Shown: one piece after another, positions 62,980 through 64,000 of the stretch
Layout: the number at the start of each line of letters is the position of its first letter
Numbering within the stretch: the first letter of the stretch is position 1
Assembly: GCA_020356105.1 (NCBI GenBank)
Contig: CP070634.1
Coordinates: forward strand, 2,491,452-2,555,451
Source: Rhodospirillales bacterium
GTDB lineage: Bacteria > Pseudomonadota > Alphaproteobacteria > UBA8366 > JADFVY01
Length of the DNA stretch: 64,000 nucleotides
Direction: 5' to 3'
Translations under genes and position numbers: made by a program
The notes under the pieces: model-generated
Told to the model about the DNA's origin: nothing
Seen by the model: only the letters and a program-made list of their open reading frames with translations
Database searches by the model: none

Positions 62980-63378
62980 TCAATCGTCCGGCAAACGGGC
63001 CGCAAGGTATTTCGGGTTGGTGCGCCGCAAGCGGGCGCGGACCTGGGCGCGCAGCAGGTCGGTCAGGGCCGGCGGGGCGTCGTCCCAAGCGCCGCCGCGG
63101 ATCTCCACGGCAAGGCGGTGGTTCAGCGCATTGATCCGGGTCTCCTCATCCGGCCCCGCCTCGTCGACCGTATCCGCGTCCCACAGGGCGGCGAACAAGC
63201 GCAGCTCCTCGCCCCGGTCGGCGGCGGCGTGCGCGCGATCATGTGCCGCAACGGACAGCGCCTTGGCGGCCAGTCGCTGCTCGTAGCTGCGCGCCCTCGG
63301 GTCCTCCGGCAGCGGATGGCCTTCGAGCACCGAGGCCGCCAGCCGTTCCAGCTCCTCCGGCCCCGGGCGCTGCCTCAT
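62980..63378 (-). CDS. DUF6285 domain protein
   Basis: 132 aa, mostly helical. RSYEQRLAAKALSVAAHDRA, the ALNHRLAVEIRGG segment and KYLAARLPDD at the end are typical of this small family, which commonly lies next to an ACAD10-type phosphotransferase and an acyl-CoA dehydrogenase. Here its ATG overlaps the stop of the phosphotransferase gene by 4 bp. Function unknown. Confidence 0.78.
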   Translation of the reverse strand: MRQRPGPEELERLAASVLEGHPLPEDPRARSYEQRLAAKALSVAAHDRAHAAADRGEELRLFAALWDADTVDEAGPDEETRINALNHRLAVEIRGGAWDDAPPALTDLLRAQVRARLRRTNPKYLAARLPDD

Positions 63379-64000
63379 GCCGCGCCTCCCGCCGCGATGG
63401 CGGCGATGTCGAGCAGCGCGTCCAACTCCATCTCCGGCGCCCTGAGGCCGGTCAGCGCGAGCTCGAGCGACTCCTCGCCGCCGCTCAGGTGCCGTTCGCC
63501 CTGCTGCAACGCGATCACCGCCCAGCGCACCGCCGCCATCACCTCCCAATAAGGAATGAGGGCGCGGTCGACGGCGCGCCCCGATTCCGCCTCGTAGCCG
63601 CGGTAGAACGCTTCGCGGGACCCGATACCGCCGGCCTCGCGATCCCAGGCGCCAAATCGCCAGCAGCGGGCGCAGAACCAGGCGACATCCTCCATCGGGT
63701 CGCTCCAGGAGGCGAATTCCCAGTCGAGGATGCCGGTGATGCGGGCCTCGTCGATCATGATGTTGCCGGTGCGGAAATCGCTATGGCAAAGCGTGATCTC
63801 GCCGCGCTGCGGCGCCTGAAGCTCGAGCCAGCGCAATGCGTATTCGAGCGGCGGGTTCGGGTCGGGCAGGTCGTTGAGATAGCGCCGGTAGGTGGCGATC
63901 CGCGACAGCGCCGGCGCGCCGTCCGGCAGCGCGAGAAACCCCAGATCGTCGCGCGGCGGTCTGATCGCGTGGATGCGGGCGAGCTCGCGGCCGAGCCGCT
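63375..64000 (-). CDS. Phosphotransferase family protein (ACAD10/APH-like), 5' part outside window
   Basis: 208 codons of the C-terminal part are present; the gene starts beyond the right edge. The kinase-like active site reads LCHSDFRTGNIMID, followed by GILDWEFASWSDPMEDVAWFC, as in the APH family and the phosphotransferase domain of human ACAD10. The role is probably phosphorylation of a hydroxylated acyl-CoA or similar metabolite, since neighbours in other genomes are acyl-CoA dehydrogenases. It is the first visible gene of this leftward pair. Confidence 0.85.
   Translation of the reverse strand, partial: RLGRELARIHAIRPPRDDLGFLALPDGAPALSRIATYRRYLNDLPDPNPPLEYALRWLELQAPQRGEITLCHSDFRTGNIMIDEARITGILDWEFASWSDPMEDVAWFCARCWRFGAWDREAGGIGSREAFYRGYEAESGRAVDRALIPYWEVMAAVRWAVIALQQGERHLSGGEESLELALTGLRAPEMELDALLDIAAIAAGGAA

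Overview
The window is high-GC (my impression, not counted) and reads as the chromosome of an alphaproteobacterium, most likely of the Rhodospirillales type. The main evidence is a housekeeping block on the minus strand from about 37.4 to 53.4 kb (parC, recO, era, rnc, lepB, acpS, pdxJ, DUF2062, rsh, rpoZ, then smpB and dapA), whose order and protein sequences are typical of that class. No tRNA, rRNA, CRISPR array, prophage or transposase was recognised. Large open frames antisense to parC, rsh, fadN-like, usher and rnc/era are high-GC artefacts and are left out.

Region by region. 1-1.8 kb: the start of a livG-livF-livH type ABC transporter operon running off the left edge. 2.2-8.2 kb: a chaperone-usher-like surface locus. 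Three exported DUF4402 proteins and a PapD-like chaperone lie on the plus strand and converge on a large usher-like barrel protein on the minus strand. Each transcription unit is preceded by a good -24/-12 (sigma-54) promoter match, so the locus looks like one sigma-54 regulon. 8.8-12 kb: patatin-like lipase, acyl-CoA ligase and an SCP2 protein. 12.1-17.8 kb: a MerR-controlled beta-oxidation operon (regulator, thiolase, hydroxyacyl-CoA dehydrogenase/hydratase, acyl-CoA dehydrogenase). 17.9-26.1 kb: a two-armed locus for gamma-butyrobetaine/carnitine catabolism. It has a thioesterase and an esterase on one arm. The other arm has a BKACE cleavage enzyme, carnitine dehydrogenase, acyl-CoA dehydrogenase, an ADP-forming CoA ligase and a CaiD-like hydratase. 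Together these could take gamma-butyrobetaine to glycine betaine. 26.2-37.3 kb: mixed accessory genes (cupredoxin-like protein, rhodanese, MATE pump, ornithine cyclodeaminase-like protein, metZ, DMT exporter, the uncharacterised PA2779/PA2778 pair, FadL porin, bioY). 37.4-50.4 kb: the housekeeping block, interrupted between era and recO by a three-gene cassette (lactonase-like MBL protein, hydroxyisobutyrate dehydrogenase-like protein, NMT1-like binding protein). 50.7-58.5 kb: NYN protein, family 5 uracil-DNA glycosylase, smpB, dapA, lytic transglycosylase, and a HAD/hydrolase/threonine dehydratase operon. 58.6-64 kb: bactofilin with an overlapping M23 peptidase, cytochrome c, TAXI-type binding protein, and the start of a DUF6285/phosphotransferase pair at the right edge.

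Taken together the accessory genes describe a heterotroph well equipped for fatty-acid and quaternary-amine catabolism: FadL uptake, acyl-CoA ligase, beta-oxidation and carnitine degradation, the last of which feeds acetoacetate and betaine into metabolism. The most novel-looking element is the putative sigma-54-controlled DUF4402 chaperone-usher locus. Its usher-like protein carries a lipobox and C-terminal calcium-loop-like repeats.
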